Shown piece by piece: positions 10,208 through 21,429 of a stretch of 64,000 bases of DNA. The stretch is from Gamarada debralockiae (taxonomy: Eukaryota > Ascomycota > Leotiomycetes > Helotiales > Hyphodiscaceae), in contig NXFV01000120.1 in assembly GCA_002803225.1 (NCBI GenBank), positions 45,828-109,827 on the forward strand, written 5' to 3'. Below the pieces are notes generated by a model that saw only the letters and a list, made by a program, of their open reading frames with translations, did not search any database and was not told where the DNA came from. The translations under genes were made by a program, and so were the position numbers. Numbering within the stretch: position 1 is the first letter of the stretch; each line of letters opens with the position of its first letter.

Positions 10208-11626
10208 ATGTCTACCGACGTCGCCTCTGCCAGCTTCCACGGTGAGCTCACTGTCCCCGAGTCGAGCATGACCACCGAGGCCAACAACTCCGATGTTGAG
10301 GTAAGTCGATTACATCTACTCACTTCTCATTGGCCATCTCTCCGAACACCTCTCTTCTTCATGTTGATCGATCTTCATCGTGCCAGCCTACCTTCTCCAT
10401 CGTGATCTACCTTGATATCTTCATGATGAACCGTTCTCTTCACAACGACCTTTCTTCCTCTTTGACTTCCTTCTTCAACCTCAACTCCACTTCACAACCT
10501 TTTTCTACTGCGATCTATGGTCTATAACATGTAGCTAACATTCAATTCACATCCAGAACAATGGTGAAGCTGCCGCTGAACCCGTCGTCGCTCCCAAGAA
10601 GACTCCTGCCAAGCGCAAGGCCACCCCCAAGAAGGCTGCCGCCAAGAAGGAGGAGAATGGTGACGAGCCCGAGAAGCCAACCACCCCCAAGCCCGCCAAG
10701 AAGCGGACTCCCAAGGCCAAGAAGGAGGTTAAGTCTGATGTACGTCTGTCTATTTCTTTATGCAGCAAATCACTTTTCCAACTTCAAGCTTTCAAGGATA
10801 TCAGATCATTTACTTTACATTCACTAACTGCGATCTATCAGGACAAGGCTGAGGCCGAAGGTGATGACGTTGCCGGTGAAGATGCTGCCGAAATCCCTGC
10901 TACTCCCGCTGCTACTTCCTCTACCAAGAAGCGTGGTGCCAAGGCTGTCAAGGGCGATACCGAGACCCCCACCAAGAAGCGCAAGACCAATGCCACCGCC
11001 AACGGTGATACTGACACTCCCGTCAAGACCCCTAAGGCCAAGGGTAACAAGTTCCCTGAGTCCTGGGAGGAGTTCTCTGAGGGTGACAAGCTGTTGGTCC
11101 GCATGAGAAAGGAGGGCAAGAACTGGGAGGAGATTGAGAAGGCTTGGACTGCGGTCACTGGTCAGGTTCCGGGCAAGGATGTTCTTCGCAAGAAGGAAAC
11201 CAAGCTTCGTGCTCTTGCTGTTGAGTGGAAGGCTGGTGATGTAAGTTCTTCATCTTCTTGTTTATTATATGGGATCTATTGCTAATACGTTCACAGGCTC
11301 GCAAGCTCGCTGAGTTCAAGGCCAAGGTCGAGGAGGAGTCCGCTGCTGCGTTCAAGAGGCTCGAGGCTGAGAAGTGGATCAAGATGGCGGACATGTTCAA
11401 GGCTGCTGGCTCTCAGTACACCTCTCCTAGCCTCCAGAAGAAGTGGGAGTTGATGCAGAAGAAGGGAGAGGTCGATGCTAAGGGCAACTACATTGGCGAC
11501 GATGCAGAGGTCCCCGAGGCTGCTGTTGAGGGCTCTGAGACTTTTACTGATACTCAAGCTAACGAGGATGGCGATGCTGAGAATGAGGATGGCAGCGATG
11601 CTGATGCTGATAATGAAGAAGCTTAA
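10208..11626 (+). CDS. Basic SANT/Myb-like chromatin-type protein
   Basis: Probably a nuclear DNA- or chromatin-binding protein of fungi; its precise role is unknown. Exons are 10208-10300, 10557-10739, 10842-11240 and 11297-11626, all with canonical ends and all phase 0, giving 334 residues. Residues 36-90 are Lys/Pro/Ala-rich and histone-H1-like (KKTPAKRKATPKK, KPAKKRTPKAKK). Residues 117-160 repeat the basic theme (TPTKKRKT). A SANT/Myb-like domain follows at about 163-220 (FPESWEEFSEGDKLLVRMR, NWEEIEKAWTAVTG). A coiled helical segment and a second short Myb-like stretch (EKWIKMADMFKAAGSQYT, LQKKWELMQKKG) come next. The C-terminus is acidic (DGDAENEDGSDADADNEEA). Codon use is C/G-ending and the leader is CT-rich, which suggests high expression. 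The first intron is long (256 nt). Confidence 0.85.
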
Positions 11627-13218
11627 GAAGTTGCACGTGCATCATGCTTCGTTGGACTGGACTGGTGCGGTTTCTATATCGTGAGACCTCTTTGGGGACT
11701 CAGGTTGAACCTTCCTGCTGAGTTCATGGCTTCATATTCACGATTACGAATTACGAACAAGGGTTATGGATATCTTCGTGGCGTTATGGGTTCATTGAGG
11801 ATCTATGACATTGTATTCATTCTGCTTCAGAATGGATATCTACGTAGGTAGTGCATACAAAATAGAATGAGAAATCATACATCAACTTTCTGTATCCAAG
11901 GCCGACTTCGTGATTCTTGATTTCCGTGAAGCTGCAAATCTTCCTATCTACTTCGCTGAGACGATTCTTTTTGCCAAAGCTTGAGTTCGATATGTGACTA
12001 ACCTCCAGATTCAGCCAACTCTAAATCTTATGCCACAATGCCCCAATCAGACCAACTATTGGAAAGTCTCCAAAAAATTTCCATTGAAGCGGGCTCAGTG
12101 ATCGAAAAAGGACTCCTCGAATGGCTGAAAGATACCCCTGTCGTCTTCGATGGCTCTTTTGACGCAACGGGATTCCCGCTTTTCGAGAGCTAGGTCTCAA
12201 TGTCGGAACACCTTCCATGCAAATTGTTAGGAAAATCGAGGCAGCAGACAACTATAATCTTTGAACTACTTTACCACACCGCATTTTCATATGCCCCACA
12301 GGCCCACAAGGCGGCAGCCCCCATCGTTACCTTCAGGGACTTGAAGCGACTCGCACATCAGAATGGTGACCTTACATGGATGAAATCCAAAATCAATTCA
12401 GTTTCTCGGTGACCTCAATCTTGGAAATTATCCCCTGCTCCTACCCCAGTTTTCCCCCATGGGTAATTTTCAGCCTCACGACTGCTGCCTTCCGAGGGAG
12501 CCTCGTCGGCGTCCATATTCGGCTTTCAACGGCATGAGTCAACACTTGTAGCCTGCACTGCTGAATCAGTTGGTTTATTTTGAGACTTCTAGAAATATCC
12601 AAAAGGCTCAGCCGTCACGGACAGACCGATATTTGTTGGAATTATTGAAGACGCTTCTGCACGTGGTGTGCCACAGCCTCGTTGTCTCCGACAGGGGTCT
12701 TCCCCAAGCTTCCCAATCGATAAGCTACAACACAACTCTGCAGGCTTCCACTTCAACGGCTGCATAAAATATTCTGCATCGTGACACACCGAAAATTTGG
12801 TCGTTGGACTCTACAAAACCTTCATCATCTGCCTTCTTTTCAAAGCAGGTTGTCCATATGCCTTGATGTGAAGCGATACAACAAGGTAAGCGTCTGCTGA
12901 CCGGTTCTTTCTTCCGTATCGTCCGCGGCTGTCCGATGATCGGAAATTGTCTGAGAGTTACACATTTTTTGGCATACATTTCACAAACAGCTGGAATCCG
13001 ACCGGAATCGGGTTCGAGTTTGCGCCTTTGTGAGCTTCAAGCTGACCCGAGCTCCAGACTGATCAGCCGCAACAACTCGAAGATCTGCGAACACAAAGCG
13101 ATCAACCAGCGATACCAACCCTTGGGCCCAGAAGGCTCTGCGGCTGCCTGCGACCTCCCGATCCTCCCAAAAGACCCATATCCTACCTCACAACCGAAAT
13201 ACCAATCCAACCGTCATC
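11627..13218. other. Intergenic, with a short coding-like relic near 12038
   Basis: Most of this 1.6 kb holds no gene. A plus-strand start at 12038 opens 51 codons (MPQSDQLLESLQKISIEAGS...). The frame ends in a stop but would continue plausibly (RELGLNVGTPSMQIV) after a one-base shift. It could be a small relic and is not called as a gene. The last 150 bases are the leader of the AAA ATPase gene at 13219. Confidence 0.4.
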
Positions 13219-16200
13219 ATGGACACTCCGAGTACAAGCAAGAGCGAGCAGGTTACAGAGAGAGATGAGGGGTCACCCGAAGTTGGCGAAGGAAGTGCAA
13301 GCACACAAGTTGAGACGAAGCAACGCCAAACTTCTGAGAAAGTACCAAAATCAAAGACCAAGAAACCAAAGTCGAAGGATACACTCAAGAGGGCTGGCAA
13401 GTCAAAGTCGAAGAAGGCTGAAGAAGTCGCCACCAGCGATAGTGATGATTCTACGAGCTCCAGTGACTCAGACTCTGATGAGAGTGATTCATCGTTGAGC
13501 GAGTCAGAGGAAGATTCAGAAACGGAGACAGAGAAGGAGAAGCGCAAGAGAAAGGCAAAGAAGAAGGCCAAGCAAAAGGCCAAAGATAAGCGCAAGACCA
13601 AGTCGAAGAGAAAGGGAAGAAAGGAGGTTCGTAATCTACGATTAAGTTTATAGCTGAATGCTGACGACTCTAGGTTTCCTCGGAGTCCGATTCAGATACC
13701 GATTCAGACTCAGAGGCAGAGACAGAGGAAGTCTCCGAGCTCGAGGATGACGATACGACGAAAGCGGATTATGACATGCAAATGATGTTTTTGCAGCAAC
13801 AAATGGCGAATCGAAAGGGGCTTGGCGGAGCAGGCTTGGCAGGAAACAACTGGGTACTCCCTGCAGGGACTGGCAGACGCAATCCGTTAGGTGGAGGAGG
13901 TTCTCGCGCAAGACTTCAAGCCCAGCGCAATGCCAATCAACTTGCAGCCCTTGGCCTTGACCCCGTCAGTCTGAAGAAATCCAAGAAGGACAAGAAGGGC
14001 AAGAAGAAGCGTGGCAGTAAACTCGAGTATAAGAGAGTCGATCAATTATGGGACAGCACCATTCACAATTACAAGTTGACCGATACGGCTGAGGATGAAG
14101 AGAGTTCTGAGTACGACCAATATCTTTTCAACGTCAGAAGAACCTTTGATTGGGAGGGAAAATACAAGTAAGTCTACGTGAATCTACTGATCTTTCATTG
14201 CTAACGCATGTTCAGGGCCACCGTCGTTGATATAAAGAGCAAGCTCATTAAGGAGGCTCTGAATGAGGTTATGGACGGTGTCAAGGGCGTCAGCTTGGTC
14301 GAGGAAACTCCATCCGTGGACCCCAACTTACTCTTCCTCTATCTTGAAGATCTTCGAAAGTCCTGCAAGGAATTAAAGAACAAGAAGGTCACGGAGAAGA
14401 AAGGCAAGAAGAAGTTAAAGAAGCGCAATGAGACCAAGCGAAAGCATCTTAAAGTGCTTCTCAAATACCTCGACAAAGACTACTCTTCAACCAAGAAGAC
14501 TCTCTATCCTATGCTTGAGTCTGGCATCATCACATTCGACCTTCTGTGGGCAATCTACAAGCCTAATACTCTTGCTTACACTACCACTTACGGCTCGGCC
14601 GATGAGCCTCGCGCGTTCAAGATCGAGTTGGCCGAGAAGGAGTTTAGCTTCATCAAGGGAGAGTGGTACAATATCGAGGGCAGATACCTGGAGTACGACG
14701 GAAAGACCTGGGGAATGGGTAAGTTCAACCTTTGTCACTATGAGAGCACGCACTGACATCGTCTAGGAACCATGGATTGCGACGTTCCTGCATTCAAGGG
14801 TGCACGTAAGATCACCAGTCTGAACTGCTACCCTCTGAAATACCACAAGAACGAACCCAAGCTGCGCGCTGATCTCATCGAGAGAGGCAAGAAGTTCGTT
14901 TCTCTTCAAGGAGTCAGCTACAAAAGTCACGAGGGTCTCGCATACTACAAGAAGCGGAAGCAAATTATCAAGGTTAATATCAACGGTAGAATCATGGTTG
15001 ATCCAGCGATTCATCGACGAATCTTGCCCAACTACAATGTTAGCACAGTCAAACCAAAGGATCCAGATATTCTTGATTCCGATTCTGACGAGGATTCGGC
15101 TGAAGATGGCTGCGGGTGTGGTGATAGGTATGTGAAACCTTTCCAAGATCTGTCATATGCTTACTATGTTGCAGCTCCGACGAGGGACAAGGTCGTGGCC
15201 TCGAAGAACGGGAGAAGAAGGACAAAGATGACGATGAGCCCAAGACGAAGATGAAGGTTGTTATGGATGAGAAGGAACAACCTCGGATCGTCGAAGTTCC
15301 TGTCGATGCTGATGGTCAAGAGATTCACGTTGAGAAACTGGAGGAAGTACCAAGCAAGAGGGTGAAAGAGGATGGCGAGGGCGAAGTCGTTGTACCAGAG
15401 GAGGACAAGAAGGCTCTACCTGTCTTCACCGACGAGGAATATCTGATTGCCTCTCCTGTGGTACTTGGTTTTGCGTTCGCCGAGAAGCTGTGGCTTGAGT
15501 TTACTGTCTCTGGAGTGAAGGACATTACGTGGAACGAGGGTGCCTACGATTCATTGGTCCTTGAAGACAACACTAAAGCAATCGTCAAGGTAAGTCGGAC
15601 TTCTGCCTAGTGACATACCCCTGCTAACATCCCTAGGCTCTCGTTGAGTCCCACAAATACCACCCAGCGGAAAGCATCGATGATGTCATCCAAGGCAAGG
15701 GCAAGGGTCTGGTCGCTGTCCTACACGGTCCCCCTGGAACAGGAAAGACCCTCACTGCAGAAGGCATCTCGGAACTCCTCAAATGCCCCTTGTACATGGT
15801 CAGTGCTGGTGAGCTGGGTACAGACCCCCGTACACTCGAAGCCGAACTCCAAAAGATCCTCGACATTGCACACGCATGGGGCGCCGTGCTTTTGCTCGAC
15901 GAAGCCGATGTGTTCTTGGAGAAGCGCACAATCCAAGATATCCACCGCAATGCTCTCGTATCCATCTTCTTGCGCTTGCTTGAATACTTCCAGGGTATCC
16001 TCTTCTTGACTACCAACCGAGTTGAGACTTTCGACGATGCCTTCCAATCGCGTATCCACATTGCGCTCAGATATGGCGAGTTGAGCACTAAGGCTAAGAA
16101 GGCTGTTTTCAAGATGTTTATTGAACGAGTGCGGGTTCTTGAGGGTATTGATACGATGCCGTTCAAGGAGGAGGATTACAATAGTCTTGCAAGGCATAAT

Positions 16201-16430
16201 TTGAATGGTCGCCAGGTATGTTGCCCGTATGGTTTTGTTTAGATAATAAATATGCTGACTTAAGATTGCAGATCAAAAATACTATCCGCACCGCCCAGGC
16301 CCTCGCCGTCAACAACAAGGAGCCACTGAGCATGGAGCATATCAAGCGTGTCCTGGACGTCTCGAACGCCTTCGATCGCGACTTGAAGGGTGGACCAGGC
16401 TTCGAGGATGCCATGCGCGGCTACTTCTAA
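13219..16430 (+). CDS. AAA-type ATPase with DUF7025-like middle region
   Basis: A large fungal AAA ATPase of unknown substrate, likely a remodelling enzyme. Exons are 13219-13626, 13674-14167, 14216-14718, 14767-15127, 15175-15589, 15637-16215 and 16272-16430, giving 972 residues in continuous phase. The first 175 residues are highly charged: Lys-rich, then runs of Ser/Asp/Glu (SDSDDSTSSSDSDSDESDS), then KRKRKAKKKAKQKAK. The middle region (about 400-500; IITFDLLWAIYKPNTLAYTT, GEWYNIEGRYLEYDGKTWG, ITSLNCYPLKYH) matches the DUF7025 pattern that usually precedes this AAA module. The AAA domain has Walker A GPPGTGKT at 758-765, Walker B VLLLDEAD (about 811-818), a sensor-like FLTTNRVETFD at about 849-859, and Arg in AFQSRIH. 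All key ATPase residues are present. The charged N-terminus suggests a nuclear or nucleolar location. The first intron has a weak GTTCGT donor. Confidence 0.88.
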
Positions 16431-18041
16431 ACACCCCTCACCCCCTCCTCAACCCTATCCTTCACCTCTCAAATTACACTTCGCATTCAGCCCTCCCTCC
16501 AAGGAGATATGCTGTCTTTTACCACGATACAATTGGGTTTGCATTTCCTTGGTTCGGTGTCCATTTCCTGGGTTCTGGTTTAGCTTGGATTAGGGCAATT
16601 GGACTGGAGCATGGATATGAGTATGATGGTGTGCATTTCCTTCTCGAATATTCCTTCTCTTTCTTGAGTGTATTTATGACGTTCATGAGGGATGATCGAC
16701 CATGAGCATTCCGGATGATTGATTGATTGAATAGCGCGTTTGAGAATTTGCGCGACCGAGCGAGAATGAAATCGATACTCTACTCTTTCTCTTTTGCATC
16801 TGAAAATCTTCAGCGAGGAGGCATAAACCGTAGCTCCCATGGGATTTTCGTGATATTACCGTCTTAATAATTCTTGTAGCCATAAACACTTCCTTCCTCT
16901 TTCGTCACACAATCCACTAGTCTCATCGAATGCCCACCACTTCACTTTCAAAACCAAACACCTTCTATTATTCCACAGATCAGACAAAAAGTCGAAATTT
17001 CTCCCCTGAAAGCCAATCATCCCATCTACAACGCCAACCACCCAAACTTTCGCCCCTTCTCCCTTCAAATCAACCCCGCAATTCCACAAACCACCAAATG
17101 TCCGAACTCAGTAACGTCCGTTTCTACCACAAAGACAACAAATACGACGGATGCTACCCACATCTGCCATTCACTCCTATTAAACACCGACCTCCTACCT
17201 CCGTTCCGGGCTGGGGCTCATTTGTATCTGGGTACTTCAGATGAGAATGCCTGCTGGCATGCTGATAGAGCTGTGAGTGGATCTACTAGCAACACTTGCA
17301 TACTCGTAACAGAATAAGTTGAACTGTTGAGTGGGTTTGAATAATTGATATTTGACATTGATGCGGTTGGATAAGTTGAGATATATAAAGAGATGTTAAG
17401 TCAGGAACCCGCCGATGATGCGATTGTCGATCGTTGACTGTTGCTGAGGAAGTGGCGAAGGAGGCGCGTGATAATGAGGGGCGGGATGAGACCAAGCGGA
17501 AAGTAAAGGAGGACAAGAAGTGATCGGTAGCTCAATTCTAGACGATCGTTGGGAGGGATGAAAACGCGCTTTCTATATTCAGCGGGCTCTTTGACACTAG
17601 ACATAGATCAGCAGAAAGCAGAACAATTCATTCGGTTGAAAGCCTCTACCGCAGTAATAATCGGAATATTCTTGTCCTTTTCCAACGACTTTTCTATCAA
17701 ATAAGAATCGTTGGCCGATAGTGACTATAAATCGCTGAGTCCGATGGAGTAAATTGATGTCCCGGATATCAGTGGAAGTTCTTAGCTCTTCAATGAATCC
17801 GCGTTTGATCGCTGAAGAGTACTGCATGATTGATTTCTTATGTCCTAATCAATGCGGTGTCCAAAATGTGGGGCTATTGCGTATGAAAATATTAAGACAT
17901 GAGATGAGAGTGGGAAGGAATCTGAATTTTTGATACAAAATCGAAATCTACGCGCTATAGTCTCCGATGTGTTTTCGCTCGACCTTTCCAGAATCCAGTC
18001 CAGTTCTTTTACAACATCCCTTTAACCGTGTCTTATGTGCA
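16431..18041. other. Intergenic between convergent genes
   Basis: This holds the 3' flanks of the AAA ATPase (+) and malate dehydrogenase (-). A plus-strand frame at 16930-17244 (104 codons, Pro/Ser/Asn-rich, MPTTSLSKPNTFYYSTD...) has no family signature; its composition looks like CT-rich spacer read in frame, so I do not call it. Nothing else is recognisable. Confidence 0.5.
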
Positions 18042-19247
18042 TTACTTTCCTGGGTTCTCGGCGACGAATGTGACACCCTTGTTGATGTTCTGCAAAGAAA
18101 TAAGTTAGCTTTCGTTCTGCGAGATGTGTATTGAGGCTAAATCGAGGGATTTTACCTTCTTCAAGTCTGCCAAGCAAGCATCCAAAAGCTTCTGTTCCTC
18201 AGGATGAATCTTTCCAACATCGTGGATCTTCTCAACACCGTTAGGTCCCAACTCGACCTTGGAAGCGAAGAAATCAATGCCCTGGTCCTTGTACAATGGG
18301 CTGTCGACGAACGTAGGCTCAACGACACCCTTCTGTCCTTGCGCGGCCTTCAACAGACTCTCAGCGAAGCGGGCACCAGCCATAGCCATGGACAAGGTAG
18401 CAGATCCAGCACCATCCTTAGCCTTGACAACCTCGTCACCACCGAATTGCACACGGTGGAGGAGATTCGCATCACCGACGAGATCGGGGTGGGAGGATTG
18501 AGAGAAAAGAGGAACGATAGTAACTCCAGAGTGTCCACCAACAACGACGATGTTCTCATCAGCTGGGTCGGTGTTCTTGATCTCAGAGACGAAGCGGGAA
18601 GCGCGGACGACATCGAGGGTGGTAACACCGAATAGGCGCTTTGGGTTGTAGACGCCCTTGGCCTTGAAGATCTCAGCAACGATGGGGACGGTAGAGTTGA
18701 CTGGGTTGGAGATGACGAGGATGTTGGCATCTGGAGCGGACTCAGCGGCGGCCTTTGCGAGGTCGCGGACGATCGAGGCGTTGGTGTTGAAAAGGTCGTC
18801 GCGGGTCATGCCAGGCTTTCGGGGCACACCGGCCGGGATGAGGACGATTTCGGCACCCTTGAGGGCAGCGGCAAGTCCGCTGGGTGTTGGGTCATATCCG
18901 GTAACTTTGCTCTTGGTGTTGATGTGGGAAATATCGGCGGCGACACCTGGAGAGTGTAAACGTTAGTGAAGCTTCTTGTTGGGAGAAATGTTTTCACGGA
19001 CCTGGACCGCCCCGAATGTCGTACAGCGCAAGATCAGTTACTCTAGGATTAAGCTTGAGGAGGAGAGAGAGGGGTTGACCAATTCCACCGGCGGCACCGA
19101 GGACTGTGACCTTAGACAGCTATGATGTCGTTAGCAATTGCTCTAGATAGAGCCTCGGTGATGATCAGGTGGTCTCACATCTCGTGCACAAGCTGAGAAA
19201 GCTCTGCGCTGGACAGCACCACTCAATGCTCTTCGAGTAGCGAACAT
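18042..19247 (-). CDS. MDH1: Malate dehydrogenase, mitochondrial
   Basis: Catalyses NAD-dependent interconversion of malate and oxaloacetate in the mitochondrial TCA cycle. Exons are 19247-19179, 19119-19002, 18946-18156 and 18089-18042, giving 341 residues, the usual length. The N-terminus ([19 protein letters not shown]) is an Arg-rich, acid-free mitochondrial targeting sequence; this ATG is preferred over an upstream one because it begins that presequence. The nucleotide-binding loop GAAGGIGQ lies at 31-38. The substrate loop [15 protein letters not shown] carries R105 and R111. NPVNS is at about 143, D174 and R177 lie in LDVVRASRF, and the catalytic His is H201 in VVGGHSG. All catalytic residues are intact. 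The last exon is only 48 nt and encodes [15 protein letters not shown]. Codon bias towards C-ending codons fits strong expression. Confidence 0.97.
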
Positions 19248-20061
19248 GGTGATGTGATTTAAGGGTATCAAGGAAGAGGAGACTTCGAATTGATGGATGG
19301 AGATGGAGAACAGAAGAAGGGAATGATTCAATTGAAAGTTTACGGAGGAGCTTGGATTTGGAGCTAATTCGGGCTTCGGAGGCGCTAATGTGTGGATGCC
19401 TGCATGCCTGAGTATGAAATCCTCGGCGATTTAGCCTGCCGGAAAACTACTCGGATTAGAGTTGAATGACAATCCTCTCGGCATCCCTTCGTTCACTGCA
19501 GTTCAATGATTCATTTCGAGAATTTACTAAAAGATCTTCCCTCGGTTATGAATCGTTCACAGCCTCTGAAGGCTTTAGGATCTCATGCTCCAATTAAAAC
19601 GGGTACCGGTATTTAAGCAAGTTGATTGATTTCATGCATCATTTCTAGCCTAGTGACTTTTGTATAGAAAGAATCTCCAAGTTGATTCTATGAGACTCTG
19701 GGCAAGCAGTGTCACTAATCATCCACTTCTGTAGTTGTGGCCTGAGTTGAGCTTTTACACACCATGCTTCTATGGTTGAGACGAAGAAAGAGCCATGTTT
19801 CATTGAGTGACAACTGAGAAATACCAAGAACGAGCCAATTTGGAGCTTCTTTTGTCTTATCATAGGGCGGAGTGCTTCAGTAGCAACTTGCTTTGACTCG
19901 CTCCTATGAAAGCGATGAAATTTTCTGTTGATTTCAACCTTAGGAAATGTATAGGTATGCTCTCGTCCATACAAGTTCTCACCCGTTTCAAGCATTTTCT
20001 TCTCCCAAGCTCTTTCTTCTCCAAAGTACTCTCTCGTTAGCTCCAACTGTGCTTTGCCATC
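19248..20061. other. Upstream region of malate dehydrogenase
   Basis: This 0.8-kb spacer lies between divergently oriented genes (MDH minus, unknown gene plus). A 133-codon minus frame at 20046-19645 has no family pattern and no splice support. No promoter element can be assigned with confidence. Confidence 0.45.
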
Positions 20062-21276
20062 ATGGATAGCACATCCCCCGCTTCTCCTAAAGGAGGAAGC
20101 TCACCAGGAACGGGTAGTCCTGTACCAAAAGAGGTCAAGACTAAAACAACACCAAGACCCAAGACCTACACGCCTCAAAAGCGGCTCCGGCAACCAGACA
20201 TCGTATCGAAGGGGGACGAAAAGGAAGAATGTGGAGTAGACCATGAGGGCGCAAAGACTCCAGGAAAAAGCTCGCGTGACACAAAGACTCAAACCCAGGG
20301 GGAAAGCGGTTAGAACGGATCTCCGACGGACCGAACGAGCAGTCTAACCAGCCAGATGAGGAAGCACCAAGCCCACGATCCCCTCCTCCTAGCAATGCTG
20401 CTTTCCGATCCTTCATCATTTCGAACAGCGAGGTATTCGTTTTGATGAAAGCCAACATATCGACTTTTCGCTGTTGCTCACCAATCTTCCAAAATTAGGC
20501 TGGGCCAGTATCAGCGGAGAACGCTTGAGGTCTCGTCTCCGAGTTGATACTGATCTATTCATGTAAGCCTGTCTTAATGAGGATAGTGACAAAAACACCG
20601 CTGAAAAGTCCAATTCAGGCTCACAATCGATGGAGACGAAATTCTCGAAATCTTGTTGTTTGCGCCTCCAGAGCCTAGCGCAATTGACTTTTGTGACGAG
20701 ACGGATGCTGATCAAGAATCGGAAAGAACTTGGTCTTGAGGGCAGTGTGAAGGTACCGCTTCAACATATTGTCAACGTCCTCGGATCTAAAAACACTGGG
20801 ATGGCCAAAACTTCCATTCGGGGCCATCTGAAGTGCTTCAACATCATCCGCAAGCTGGTTATGTAGGTTGCTATAAGCCCGTCAGCTGCAGTGTGAAGGC
20901 TGACACAAATAGAATGAAGGACGATAGTACGGTCCAAGCACACCAAGACGGATGGCCACCAAGCGGGTTCGATGATTTCGCAGGTTCATTAAAACAAATA
21001 TGAAAACACTTCAGCTTGACGGCCGTAAACCAGGCTTGGACTTTTCGGTTGATAAATTGCTCTCGATCATGAAGGCTCAGCTCAAACAAGACAGCAGGGA
21101 AGAACAAACGATGGAGGATCTCATAGCCAACCTTCAACACTCTACTTTCATTGGGCAACTCTTCAAGTAAGCTTGAAATCCTCCGTATCTCAGAGATGAA
21201 TCACCCGCTAACTTGAGACAGAATGAAAGGCTACGGGGAAGTTCGTCGCATTTCGAAGGGCTGGCCGTCGTCCTGA
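20062..21276 (+). pseudogene. Unknown gene with several frame breaks (possible pseudogene or sequence errors)
   Basis: A plausible start at 20062 (MDSTSPASPKGGSSPGTGS) opens 83 codons of Ser/Pro/Lys-rich sequence and then stops at 20311. One extra base in the G5 run at 20298-20302 would carry the frame on to LERISDGPNEQSNQPDEEAP. Further coding-like blocks follow in shifting frames: IDFSLLLTNLPKLGWASISG (about 20460-20520), then after a normal-looking intron (20563-20618) LTIDGDEILEILLFAPPEP. Next come GSVKVPLQHIVNVLGSKNTG (about 20740-20800) and LDFSVDKLLSIMKAQLKQ (about 21030-21085). A final intron leads to MKGYGEVRRISKGWPSS, stop at 21276. I do not recognise the family. At least three frame changes cannot be explained by good introns. 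Either the gene is decaying or the sequence has indels. Confidence 0.5.
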
Positions 21277-21429
21277 TCTGCCTCGAATGCTCATGAGCAA
21301 GAGCTCTGTGGGTAGGGCAGAGGCGACGTGCTTCACACAGATGTTTAGCAGCAGAGTCAATTCAGAGTATTGCTTGGGAGGTTCATGATTGTATTGTTTA
21401 GCATATAATACAATAGGCTTACTGCTGGC

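Noticed and set aside
16930..17244. 104-residue plus frame between the AAA ATPase and MDH
   Set aside because: Its Pro/Ser/Thr/Asn composition follows from CT-rich spacer DNA, and it has no motif or neighbour support.
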